Source of the DNA: Casuarius casuarius
Taxonomy: Eukaryota; Chordata; Aves; Casuariiformes; Casuariidae
Reading direction: 5' to 3'
Assembly: GCA_003342895.1 (NCBI GenBank)
Contig: PTFA01000038.1
Span: forward strand, 1,809,935-1,873,934
DNA length: 64,000 nt
Shown: positions 55,201 to 61,802 of the stretch, piece by piece
Position numbering within the stretch: the stretch's first letter is position 1
Layout of the letters: each line of letters begins with the position of its first letter
The notes under the pieces: generated by a model
What the model was told of the DNA's origin: nothing
Database searches by the model: none
Seen by the model: only the letters and a program-made list of their open reading frames with translations
Position numbers and translations under genes: made by a program

Positions 55201-57436
55201 TCAGGTTAAAATATATTTGTTTGAAAAATGGGAAACATTTATTCCATTTCTAAGGGCTTTTTTAAAATAAGTCAGATTCTCAGGACTGAGCTGGAAAATT
55301 CAGGAAAATTTAGTTGCCTACCATCTTTCTAAATCTGGGCCACTATTTGTGAATTTTGGAAGTGTTATTAAAACAGGCTCATTTTTGTTTTTCAAATTAG
55401 ACTAGGTGTTTATCTATCAGTTTCTCCAAAAAGGGTCATATATAGTATATAGTTTTTGTTTCTCGTACAGTTTCTTTGGTTTGTGCTTCCTATTCAGGCT
55501 TAGGTTGTATCATAGAATAAAGAAGACTGAGAAGAAAAACTAATCTGAGTTCTCTGCTTCCTCCTTAAGCACTGTACCCCTGTGCTGTCCCATGAAACTC
55601 AGAAGAATGATGACTTCTTCTTAAGTCTTTTGTTTGTAGTCATTTACATTACCACCGTATTGCTGAATGTACAATTTATTCTGATAACAGGAGCTTGGAA
55701 TAAGCTGTGATGGAGGACTAACAGCGAAAGACAGTTTTCCTTTATTTTCTTCCTGCTGTTTTCTTATCTCATTCAAATATCAAGCATTAATGAAAGTCAC
55801 ACATTTATGATGTGGCTTGGTCCTGCAGAAAGCAGCTAGGAGACAATGTTAAAATTGATGTGCAAGCCACATAGCTTCCAGTACAGGAGTTGAATGGATT
55901 ATAAAGGAGTTTTTAAAATACTTGAGCAATAAGTAGTTTTGTCCCCCAAATTACAGAAATTTGAGAGGATGGCAGAGCATGTTCTTCCTTCTTGACAGGA
56001 GATTTTACAAAAGGATACTACTTTGTAAGACCTTTGTGTCAGGAAAAGCTCCAGAGTAGTTCTGTATGTAATATTGATACTTTTTTAACATTTAAAGGTG
56101 TTCTATTTTGTTTTTCTTTTCCTAAGCTCTTGCATAATCTGTTACAGTATTGATAATGTTTTTTGCTGACAGCAGTATAATGTGATTGGTATTACTTTTA
56201 ACATCTGAAGCATAGTATATAACAAAATATGCATAAATATGGAACTTTCACTGATACGGTTGCACACAATTTTGTTTTCTTTTTTGTTTCAAAGGTATTG
56301 GACTCTCTGAAGGCTTAAAGTATTTATTTACTCCTACACTTCTGAGAATTTTTCGTTTGGTGCGAATTGGCCGAATCCTGAGATTAATTCGAAAAGCTAG
56401 AGGAATTAGAACTCTCCTTTTTGCATTACTGATGTCCCTTCCTGCTCTGTTGAACATTGGTCTTCTGCTTTTTCTGGTTATGTTCATTTATGCTGTTGTG
56501 GGCATGACAAACTTTGCCTGTGTTGGCTGGAAAGGTGGGATTGATAACCTTTTCAACTTTCAAACTTTTGTTAGTAGCATGCTCTGTCTCTTCCAGATTA
56601 CAACATCAGCTGGCTGGGATGGTCTTTTGAGCCCCATGTTAAACGGTCCTGGTTCGTGTGCTCCTAATTTAAATTTGACAAATAGAAAAGATATTAGTTG
56701 TGTAAATCAGCCAGTTGCCATTGTATTTTTTGTAAGCTATATCATTATATCATTTCTCATTGTTGTAAATATGTACATAGCTGTCATTTTAGAGAATTTC
56801 AGTGTCGCCACTGAAGAAAGCACACATCCTCTCTGTGAGGATGACTTCGATATGTTTTATGAAATCTGGGGAAATTTTGATCCTCAGGCAACACAGTTTA
56901 TTGAATATTCCGCTCTTTCAGACTTTGCGGATGCTCTGGCAGAACCCTTACGCATTCCAAAGCCAAATACGATTCAGCTCATATCAATGGACCTCCCTAT
57001 AGTTAGTGGAGATAAGATCCACTGCTTGGATATCTTGCTTGCTTTCACTAAAAGGGTGTTAGGAGAATCTGAGAATTTGGATGGTCTTGAATTACACATG
57101 GAAGAAAAATTTATGGCTGCCAATCCATCTAAAGTTTCCTACAAGCCAATCACTACTACCCTTAAAAGAAAACAGGAGGAGGTATCGGCCCTTATTATTC
57201 AGAGGGCCTTCAGGAGATATTTGATGCAGCGTTCTTTGAAACATGCATCTTTCTTATACCGCCTTAAACATTATAACAGTGCTGTCTTTGGGGAAGCAAT
57301 ACATGAGAAGGAAGCATTAATGCTTAAGGAAAATTATGGTAGGAAGCTAGATAAATCACAGACTACATCTTCCATATCTCTCCCTTTATTTTATGATGGT
57401 ATTGCTGAAGTAGATAGTGATAAGGTGGAGACATAA
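15936..57436 (+). CDS. SCN11A: Voltage-gated sodium channel alpha subunit, Nav1.9-like (whole gene, 26 coding exons)
   Basis: Pore-forming subunit of a plasma-membrane Na+ channel, with four six-helix domains. The 26 exons sum to 5463 bases (1820 residues plus stop) with every phase closing; human Nav1.9 is about 1790. The DEKA filter is D363, E752, K1257 and A1546. The S4 helices lie near residues 220-232 (I), 660-673 (II), 1147-1163 (III) and 1457-1479 (IV). An ankyrin-type motif, [12 protein letters not shown], is in the II-III linker. The inactivation particle reads LFL (1323-1325) instead of IFM. An EF-like region follows domain IV, and an IQ motif is near 1741-1752. The local-anaesthetic residues F1594 and Y1601 are kept. 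Paralogue choice rests on synteny with WDR48 plus linker and pore similarity to Nav1.9; SCN10A is the main alternative. No frameshift or stop was seen. Confidence 0.88.
17553..17671 (+). CDS. SCN11A: SCN11A coding exon 2
   Basis: 119 bases, residues 90-129, beginning [20 protein letters not shown] and leading into domain I S1. The acceptor is TTCGTAG. It ends phase 2 at an ATATCCTTTT donor, so the following intron is of the AT-AC type. Confidence 0.92.
17672..18286 (+). other. SCN11A: U12-type AT-AC intron (intron 2)
   Basis: The donor ATATCCTTTT matches the minor-spliceosome consensus. A branch site, TTCTTAAC (18268-18275), lies about 12 bases before a terminal CAC acceptor. No GT-AG solution preserves the frame, whereas AT-AC gives the exact family exon lengths of 119 and 90. 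Sodium channel genes are a textbook case of a U12 AT-AC intron at this position. Confidence 0.93.
18287..18376 (+). CDS. SCN11A: SCN11A coding exon 3
   Basis: 90 bases, domain I S1 and the S1-S2 loop: [20 protein letters not shown] then [10 protein letters not shown]. It is entered through an AC acceptor and left by GA|GTAAGT. Too short for a standalone reading frame, but exact in length and phase for the family. Confidence 0.9.
   Translation: MLCWVYYMYCGTQLCFYDCIYPSRGAQLD
19446..19574 (+). CDS. SCN11A: SCN11A coding exon 4
   Basis: 129 bases, domain I S2-S3: [14 protein letters not shown] and [16 protein letters not shown] are diagnostic. The S2 aromatic Tyr and Glu of the charge-transfer centre are kept. 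Donor AC|GTAAGT. Intron 4 (3313 bases) holds a CR1 copy. Confidence 0.93.
20805..21750 (-). mobile_element. CR1 LINE, minus strand, internally deleted
   Basis: The plus strand starts with the reverse of a CR1 3' end ('gggacctctggagatcatgt', 'acagcctctctgggcaacct') and runs on into ORF2. The minus strand translates to [20 protein letters not shown] (end of the endonuclease region). It then reads [19 protein letters not shown] and jumps to [12 protein letters not shown] and ILGC, from the far end of the reverse transcriptase. Most of the RT core is missing. Several frame breaks make it inactive. It lies antisense within SCN11A intron 4. Confidence 0.85.
22195..22256 (+). mobile_element. CR1 LINE 3' tail
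   Basis: 'gacctccagaggtcccttcc' followed by 'atgattctgt' is the terminal signature of a sense CR1. Only about 60 bases are recognisable. Confidence 0.75.
22888..22979 (+). CDS. SCN11A: SCN11A coding exon 5
   Basis: 92 bases, domain I S3-S4. The voltage sensor [20 protein letters not shown] keeps all four basic residues. Donor G|GTAAGG. I saw no second copy of this exon nearby, unlike the duplicated exon 5 of some Nav genes. Confidence 0.93.
24102..24136 (+). repeat. (TG)n(TA)n microsatellite
   Basis: A TG run passes into a TA run within intron 5. Confidence 0.9.
24821..25027 (+). CDS. SCN11A: SCN11A coding exon 6
   Basis: 207 bases, domain I S4-S5 linker, S5 and the start of the extracellular turret: [20 protein letters not shown] and [16 protein letters not shown]. 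Two N-glycosylation sequons (NVT and NDT) lie in the turret. Donor G|GTAAAT. Confidence 0.93.
25679..25742 (+). CDS. SCN11A: SCN11A coding exon 7
   Basis: 64 bases (family length), domain I turret: [20 protein letters not shown]. It has three residues of sequon NAS and two Cys. Donor AG|GTAAGT. Confidence 0.88.
26391..26535 (+). CDS. SCN11A: SCN11A coding exon 8
   Basis: 145 bases, domain I pore loop: [21 protein letters not shown]363 is the filter Asp and E366 the outer-ring acid. Residue 364 is Tyr, the aromatic type found in tetrodotoxin-sensitive muscle channels. Donor CAA|GTAGGT. Confidence 0.93.
28081..28275 (+). CDS. SCN11A: SCN11A coding exon 9
   Basis: 195 bases, domain I S6 and the start of the I-II linker: [20 protein letters not shown], then a charged helix, [18 protein letters not shown]. 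The donor AAG|GTCTGT is weak (C at +3). Acceptor CCTCACAG is strong. Confidence 0.92.
29756..29947 (+). CDS. SCN11A: SCN11A coding exon 10
   Basis: 192 bases, I-II cytoplasmic linker: [15 protein letters not shown] ... DHCQKKL, acidic and lysine-rich. The DxCQKK segment resembles mammalian Nav1.9 at the same place. Phase 0 at both ends, donor CTT|GTAAGT. Confidence 0.85.
32361..32463 (+). CDS. SCN11A: SCN11A coding exon 11
   Basis: 103 bases, I-II linker: [14 protein letters not shown] then [17 protein letters not shown]. The PFRxQR-SA-- core matches Nav1.8/1.9. The acceptor is ACCAAAG after a T-rich tract; donor G|GTAAGT. Confidence 0.85.
32640..33336 (+). mobile_element. CR1 LINE fragment, sense, intron 11
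   Basis: About 700 bases of decayed CR1. The 5' part is RT-like ('catgcctgaccaacctgatt', 'aggaaggctttcaacactgt'). It is followed by the region near the ORF2 end ('actgcatccagttttgcctc') and the tail ('gtcccttccaacttgaat'). Internal segments are missing and frames are broken. Confidence 0.88.
33881..34119 (+). CDS. SCN11A: SCN11A coding exon 12
   Basis: 239 bases (family length), end of the I-II linker and domain II S1: [20 protein letters not shown] and [20 protein letters not shown]. Donor AAG|GTAAGT. The next intron is only 121 bases. Confidence 0.93.
34241..34393 (+). CDS. SCN11A: SCN11A coding exon 13
   Basis: 153 bases, domain II S2, S3 and the start of S4: [20 protein letters not shown]. 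The S3-S4 loop is short ([12 protein letters not shown]). Where relatives have L-R-S-F-R this gene reads L-S-F-F-R, so the first S4 charge is Ser (S661). The exon is 21 bases shorter than the usual 174. Donor CTG|GTAATG. Confidence 0.9.
35689..36042 (+). CDS. SCN11A: SCN11A coding exon 14
   Basis: 354 bases, domain II rest of S4, S5, pore and S6: [16 protein letters not shown], then [16 protein letters not shown] with filter Glu E752, and S6 up to IGNLV. Donor GTG|GTGAGT. Confidence 0.95.
36600..37160 (-). mobile_element. Old CR1-like LINE fragment, antisense, intron 14
   Basis: The plus strand shows the layout of a reversed CR1 3' region: 'aactatctagtctgtttctg', 'ctagaaagtttttccataaa' and 'ctaaatctcccttaatgcgt'. 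A 22-base T tract sits at 36833-36854. Highly diverged; subfamily not assigned. Confidence 0.5.
37349..37798 (+). CDS. SCN11A: SCN11A coding exon 15
   Basis: 450 bases, end of domain II S6 and the first half of the II-III linker: [18 protein letters not shown], then a Lys-rich segment. [15 protein letters not shown] fits the ankyrin-G-binding pattern of Nav channels, which concentrates them at axon initial segments and nodes. Donor AGG|GTAAGA. Confidence 0.93.
37890..38060. repeat. Possible unclassified interspersed repeat, copy 2
   Basis: Words such as agatgcctagtgtcatttag, aggcaccagtc, tcttagatacc and aaagacaccagg resemble those near 12.3 kb and 41.6 kb. Family not recognised. Confidence 0.3.
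39487..39606 (+). CDS. SCN11A: SCN11A coding exon 16
   Basis: 120 bases, II-III linker, low conservation: [20 protein letters not shown] then [20 protein letters not shown]. Support is the acceptor TTCATGCAG, the donor GAG|GTAAGC and phase 0 at both ends. Sequence alone would not identify it. Confidence 0.8.
41336..41447 (+). CDS. SCN11A: SCN11A coding exon 17
   Basis: 112 bases, II-III linker: [20 protein letters not shown], matching the 'SEASTVD' word common in this linker, then [15 protein letters not shown]. Donor A|GTAAGA. Confidence 0.87.
41540..42065. repeat. Possible unclassified interspersed repeat, copy 3
   Basis: The longest of three stretches sharing words like gcatgtagtaccctatgaga, caggtgtctatatatgagct, gacacctagtatctt and tgatcacctaaatggctgct. 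It lies in intron 17. It resembles an old dispersed repeat, but I cannot name a family. Confidence 0.35.
42467..42621 (+). CDS. SCN11A: SCN11A coding exon 18
   Basis: 155 bases (family length), end of the II-III linker and domain III S1: [20 protein letters not shown] and [20 protein letters not shown]. The Cys cluster is typical of the group. Donor CTG|GTAAAT. Confidence 0.94.
44532..44705 (+). CDS. SCN11A: SCN11A coding exon 19
   Basis: 174 bases, domain III S2-S3: [20 protein letters not shown], then [20 protein letters not shown] and [11 protein letters not shown]. Donor TGT|GTAAGT. Confidence 0.95.
45243..45267 (+). repeat. (TTTA)n microsatellite
   Basis: About six tandem tetranucleotides in intron 19. 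Confidence 0.92.
46156..46299 (+). CDS. SCN11A: SCN11A coding exon 20
   Basis: 144 bases, domain III end of S3, S3-S4 loop and S4. The voltage sensor [20 protein letters not shown] is intact. The preceding loop ([20 protein letters not shown]) is about seven residues longer than the usual 123-base exon would give and carries a Cys. Acceptor ACACAG; donor AAG|GTAAGA. Confidence 0.9.
46312..46346 (+). repeat. (TG)n/(CG)n alternating tract
   Basis: Alternating purine-pyrimidine run, TGTG...GCGCGTGCGCATGTG..., starting 13 bases after the exon 20 boundary. Such tracts can adopt Z-DNA. Confidence 0.9.
46607..46630 (+). repeat. T24 homopolymer
   Basis: 24 consecutive T followed by AG in intron 20. 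It looks like an acceptor, but no coding segment follows. Confidence 0.95.
47290..48562 (+). mobile_element. CR1 LINE, sense, 5'-truncated, intron 20
   Basis: The longest CR1 in the window, about 1.27 kb. It covers the distal RT domain (a degenerate FxDD-type motif encoded near 47705-47730 as [10 protein letters not shown]), the ORF2 end and the 3' tail ('ccttgaagaaattcaaaatt', 'ctgctttgagcagggagttg'). Frameshifts and stops are frequent. Confidence 0.9.
49226..49480 (+). CDS. SCN11A: SCN11A coding exon 21
   Basis: 255 bases, domain III S4-S5 linker, S5 and turret: [20 protein letters not shown] and [20 protein letters not shown], then sequons NIS, NKS and NGS. It ends [11 protein letters not shown]. 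Donor GTG|GTAAGT. Confidence 0.95.
50381..50434 (+). CDS. SCN11A: SCN11A coding exon 22
   Basis: 54 bases (family length), domain III pore loop: [19 protein letters not shown]1257 is the filter Lys. Donor AAG|GTACCT. An alternative donor four bases upstream would bring a stop in the next exon, so this one is preferred. Confidence 0.93.
51421..51558 (+). CDS. SCN11A: SCN11A coding exon 23
   Basis: 138 bases (family length), domain III S6: [20 protein letters not shown] and [20 protein letters not shown], ending RKK. The EQPEFE start resembles mammalian Nav1.9. It ends at an ATAAGT donor. Confidence 0.94.
51559..53644 (+). other. SCN11A: AT-AC intron 23, U2-type signals
   Basis: The donor is ATAAGT and the acceptor CCCTGTAC. 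With these ends exons 23 and 24 are 138 and 105 bases, exactly the family lengths, and read ...RKK|LGGKD. No U12-like branch site is obvious near the 3' end. The ATAAG-AC class at this position in sodium channel genes is known to be removed by the major spliceosome. Confidence 0.88.
53645..53749 (+). CDS. SCN11A: SCN11A coding exon 24 (inactivation gate)
   Basis: 105 bases, the III-IV linker: [20 protein letters not shown] then [15 protein letters not shown]. The normally invariant Ile-Phe-Met is Leu1323-Phe1324-Leu1325. The following Thr and the [15 protein letters not shown] calmodulin/gate helix region are intact, so this is substitution and not decay. Confidence 0.94.
54571..54835 (+). 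CDS. SCN11A: SCN11A coding exon 25
   Basis: 265 bases, domain IV S1-S3: [40 protein letters not shown] and [15 protein letters not shown]. The charge-transfer F and E are kept. Donor A|GTAAGT. Confidence 0.95.
56295..57436 (+). CDS. SCN11A: SCN11A coding exon 26 (last)
   Basis: 1142 bases, domain IV S4 to the C-terminus. S4 ([20 protein letters not shown]) is full. The pore [15 protein letters not shown] holds filter Ala A1546. S6 has F1594 and Y1601. The EF-like region [20 protein letters not shown] and the IQ motif [15 protein letters not shown] (calmodulin) follow. The tail after the IQ motif is about 65 residues, ending EVDSDKVET before TAA. Confidence 0.97.
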
Positions 57437-58540
57437 GATTGCCCCTGCCTGCAGCATTTTTGATTAAACTAATATCAGTTATTTTCAGTTTGAGAAAATC
57501 TTTTGATCCCAGAACATAATATTCTAAATTTACAATAATTATGGTAGCCTTTAAGTATTGTGATTGCTCAGTTTTGCAAATGATCCTCAAAACAAGTAAG
57601 ATTTGAACAACTATGTCATAAACATTAGAGGAAAATCAAACCATGGAATTTTTTTTCTCAGCTACTGGAGCTGGTGAGTTAATTTTTACACTTGCTGTTT
57701 TTTGTATTACTTGATATTTGTGTGTTTATAGAAAAAATCTCTGCAAGATCAATTATAACTGTAATATGATTAATAAGTGCACAACGCTGCAGAACAATTT
57801 ATATCTCTTTAGAGATAAAGCCTGGCTTGTACAAATTAATTGAAAGTTTTAATGTAGCATACTTATTTATAGCAATATATTGCCTTATGTTTGGTTTGAA
57901 AAATAATCAGTTATTGTAGCAAAATGAAATAATTACTGCAATTGCTGTAAAGGAAATTACTCAAGACAACAGTTAAATGTAATTAGACCCTAATTTTTAG
58001 GTTGTCTTCCTCCTAGATCCTTTGGCAGGATTTGCTCATGCTTAGGAATTTTTGAGCTTTTACTTATGCACCTAAATGGATTTAGCAAATCATCCTTAGA
58101 TATCTATGCTTGAAATTTGTGTGTAACTTGTTCTCTATATCATTCAGTGTATGAAAGCCATGATGATAATAGTTACTAAAATCAAAGGAAATTGTGCAGG
58201 AGGTGTTGTTTCCAGAAAATCTTGGAAATCAATGTACATAAAATTTCATCATTTAACTTCATCCAAATGTCATAGAAGTTATTACTTGGTAATCTGAAAA
58301 AGACTTCATGGTATATCTTAAGAGAAAACATTTATTAAAGTTAGAGAAAGTATTTCTTTTTCTCTAGAGGGGCTCTGAAAAAACATTTAGATATGAACAA
58401 TGTGTATTAATGTTTCTTTTACTGTTTTTTTTACTGTACAGTTTGATCAGGTGAAGTGATATGGTGACATCCAAACTATTAGTGAAATAAGACTGCTTTA
58501 GATTCTGTAATAAAGAATTCAGGTACTTATATGTATTTGT
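57437..58540 (+). other. SCN11A: SCN11A 3' UTR (inferred)
   Basis: AT-rich sequence after the stop codon with no open frame. The extent is set by the first good poly(A) signal, AATAAA at 58509-58514. Confidence 0.55.
58509..58514 (+). terminator. SCN11A: Polyadenylation signal (AATAAA)
   Basis: A canonical hexamer about 1.07 kb after the SCN11A stop, followed within 30-45 bases by a T/GT-rich stretch (TATTTGTCTGTTTTGTG). Confidence 0.6.
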
Positions 58541-60161
58541 CTGTTTTGTGAGAGACATCTTAGTTTTATCGTTCACTTTCTTTTAAGACGTAATCTATTA
58601 TTAGAGAGGTAGAACCACATTGACATAATTTTTCAAAAATAGCTACCTAACAGGACAAGAAAACTGAAAATGCCTTCTTCATTAAAGGAAGTCAGGAAAG
58701 AATTAGAACCTTCAGGCCAAAAATAACAGGAACAGTGAGGTAATTACTCATTTTTAGTGTCTTTTCACTTATTAAATAATACTAAAATACGACATCTACA
58801 GATGTAGTGAAGTGTAAGCTATTTGTAGGAGAGAAAGGCATGTCAAAACTGACTCAGATCCATCAGAGTTAATGAGTATAGATACAGGACTGTATGAACT
58901 GTCTTTATTACTTCCAGAAACAGTTTGTGTTCAGAAAAAGAATAAGGCCTTCAGATCTTTTAAGATAGCTCAGAAAGTTGTGCTCAGAATGAGCAGCACT
59001 GGTCAGTGCAATGCAGAGAGGCTTGGCTGGTCTGCTTAGGAGTGGCTCGTGTCCAGCACTGTTTGCTTTTGTGCAAGTGATGTATAATGATGCTCGTGAG
59101 GTGAAGCTATTTATTCTATTTGGTGTTAGCTGGAACGAGCAGTCAGCTTTTGTTCAACAACCAGGTACCATTAGATGGCAGTATTTACTATGTTTTACAG
59201 TATGGCCAATCTTAACTGAAATAGATGTCAAACTTGTACACTTCCTATTAAATTAATTGTAAATAACATAGGAAGTAATGGCATAGCCCACTTTTTTCTG
59301 TCATGGGCTCTAAATTAGCCATGGTTCTCTATAGGTGCTTCTTACCTCAATGTGTTCTGTTTTTCACATATGACGGATTGACAGATCTTAATGCTTCATT
59401 TTGAAGTACTGTCTCATATTAACATCTGTCTTCCTACTCAAGCAGATCTTCCAGGAGGTAGTTTCAAGCATCTGAATAAAGGAGATCGTTTCTTCAGGTC
59501 ATTCATAGGTTTGGATTTTTTGAGGGGGAAGGGGGGGGTTAATAATATCTCACTAGTTACTGAATTCAAAAATTTACAGTTATTAATATTTCTTAGTAGT
59601 ATTATAAAAAATCATTGCCCACCTTGCATTTCCTTCACACTAAGAATGATACAGAAACCTAACAGGAAATTAATAACTGAAGAGTGGAATATCAGTAACC
59701 CCATTAACCAAGTCACTTATCCAGTATCTCATCACAGATGCAAGATAAAGGTAGGAAAATGCCACAGATTCTGATGACTGATGGAACAACAGCATAATGA
59801 TCCTTCCCATTTGTTATTCAGAAGTGTCATCAATTTCTAGTCGAAGGAGGACAGACTGAAAATGAGAGATTAGAAGAACAAAAAGTGGAACAACCGAAAG
59901 GTCAGACTGATTGTTTGGAAGCAGCTGGCACAAAAGAAACCTTGAGCAGGAAATAGTAATTAAGGAAAAGAGAATGGAAATAGATGGGGAAAAGGGAGGA
60001 ACTTTGGAAAGGAAAGGGCTATCTAGTGTGTTGAATACACACTCAGGAGTCACTGGCAGTCACATATTGCATGCTAAGTCTTATAAGGTTGACAAGAACA
60101 CCCATTGTGCTTTCCTTGCCCAAAACAAGCACCTCATAACAAACAAGATTTTAGTTCCAGA

Positions 60162-60207
60162 GATGAAAACTGTATCATAAGATGAAAACTGTATCATAAG
60201 ATGAAAA
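60162..60207 (+). repeat. 19-base tandem repeat, about 2.4 copies
   Basis: The unit GATGAAAACTGTATCATAA occurs twice in full with a partial third copy. Confidence 0.93.
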
Positions 60208-60539
60208 TAAGAAAAGCAGTTTAGACCAAAGACTCCATCAATATCTTAGAGGTCTGTATTCCTAGGAAATACATAAACAATTCCCAGCAAATTGTTTATG
60301 ATTCATGATCCACTGGAAGGCAAAAAGTCCGATGATATCTGTTTCTTTGAACTGAAGGAAAATTCCTTCCTGATCTTTGATCAGGCAATAAAATATTCTA
60401 AGTTTTGGTTTAAACAGGCATTGCTTTTGAAGAGTATGCGCATGGTCTTCCAGTTTATCTTGGATTTTACTAATTCAACCACAGGATTCCAGTGCTGTAC
60501 TACCAAGTAGTAGTCATAAATGATTGAGAATCAAATTCC

Positions 60540-60920
60540 ATGTCCATTGCAAATTAAGACATCTGGACTACTGGGTCCAGTTTTGAGATTCCCAAGACAA
60601 AAAAGATACATACTGGAACGAGTCCAGGGGAGGGCCACCAGGATGGTGGAGCACATGACATATAGAGAAAAGCTGAAAGATGGGTTTGTTCAGTCTTAAG
60701 AAGAAGAGGCTAAAGGGTGGATCTCGCTTTTGACTTCAACTACCTAATGGGTAGTTATAGAGAAGCTAGGGCCAGGCTCTTCTCAGAGATGCACAGTGAT
60801 GGGGCTAAGCATCAACAGGCACAAGCTGCAACAAGGGAAATTCTGATTAGACATTAGGAAGAAAATTTGTAGGAATGTACATTCATATTATGGCCAAACA
60901 GGTCTTCAACAGCTCTTTAT
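60540..60920 (+). mobile_element. CR1 LINE fragment, sense
   Basis: 'actgggtccagttttgagat', 'gggagggccaccaggatggt' and 'gggccaggctcttctcagag' are characteristic of the CR1 ORF2 end and 3' UTR. It fades before the usual 3' tail, so the 3' limit is uncertain. Confidence 0.85.
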
Positions 60921-61755
60921 ATTATCTAGGAATCTGAGTCTATGCCAAGCGATTTCAGGGATGCAGGTCTATTCTCTCAGTGTGATAGGGTGACAAATTA
61001 GTATGTGCAAATTAACAAGGGATTTCTTATCTATCCACCCCTGGGAGCCTAGCCGTCCTCTGACAACTTCTATAACATTGTGTCAGATTTGTTTCCGAGA
61101 ATTTCTTCAGTACCGCCATCCATTACAAGTATTTGGATAAAGATACTGAGTGGTTTTAGAGCTGAATGTGGTGGCACAGGTTTAGGCTCTTTGTTCTGCC
61201 AATTCCAGAGAAAATATGTGAAAGCACCAACTTAATAAGTGTTTTTATTGATCTACAGAGGCTATTGAAAGTACTAGAGAGATGTTTTGGCAACCCCTCA
61301 GGAAAAATATAGCTGCTTGGGCAAGTCTGTTGCAGTCATCTGCTTCAAGGTTCCATGAAGCTAAGGCAAGAAAGGCCAAGCTGATTTTGATCATAGTCAT
61401 TACCTTAATGCAGAGCTGCAGGAGTTGTGGGTAGACTGAGGGCAATGCTGTTTCCTATTCTCTCCAGGATCCAGGGAGGATGGGCATACATGGGAGGATT
61501 TAAAGGTTAGACTATTCACAGGTTACAATTGCCACAACAGCCCAGCCTACTTTCTTGCGCAAACATTTTTTAGAGTTTTTCCCCAAAGATGAATTAAAGT
61601 ACTCACTCAGAAAGATCAGCTCCTGTTTGAATTTTCTGGATATTAATATCCTTCTTAAAATGAGGAGAGTAGAATTGGACATAGGGTTTTAGTACTGGTC
61701 TTATGCTACCAAGCTTAGTGTTCTCTGCATAATATATCAGCAGATTTTGTACCCC

Positions 61756-61758
<3 letters not shown>

Positions 61759-61801
<43 letters not shown>
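61759..61801 (+). repeat. T43 homopolymer
   Basis: An uninterrupted run of 43 T. It could be the poly(A) end of a minus-strand retrocopy, but the sequence to its right matches no gene I recognise. Length is likely polymorphic or assembly-sensitive. Confidence 0.95.

Positions 61802-61802
<1 letters not shown>

Noticed and set aside
15936..57436. Assignment to SCN10A or SCN5A
   Set aside because: The N-terminus and pores resemble all three paralogues. Adjacency to WDR48 and the domain III EQPEFE start favour SCN11A, and the domain I residue is neither Cys (Nav1.5) nor Ser (Nav1.8/1.9). Not fully excluded.
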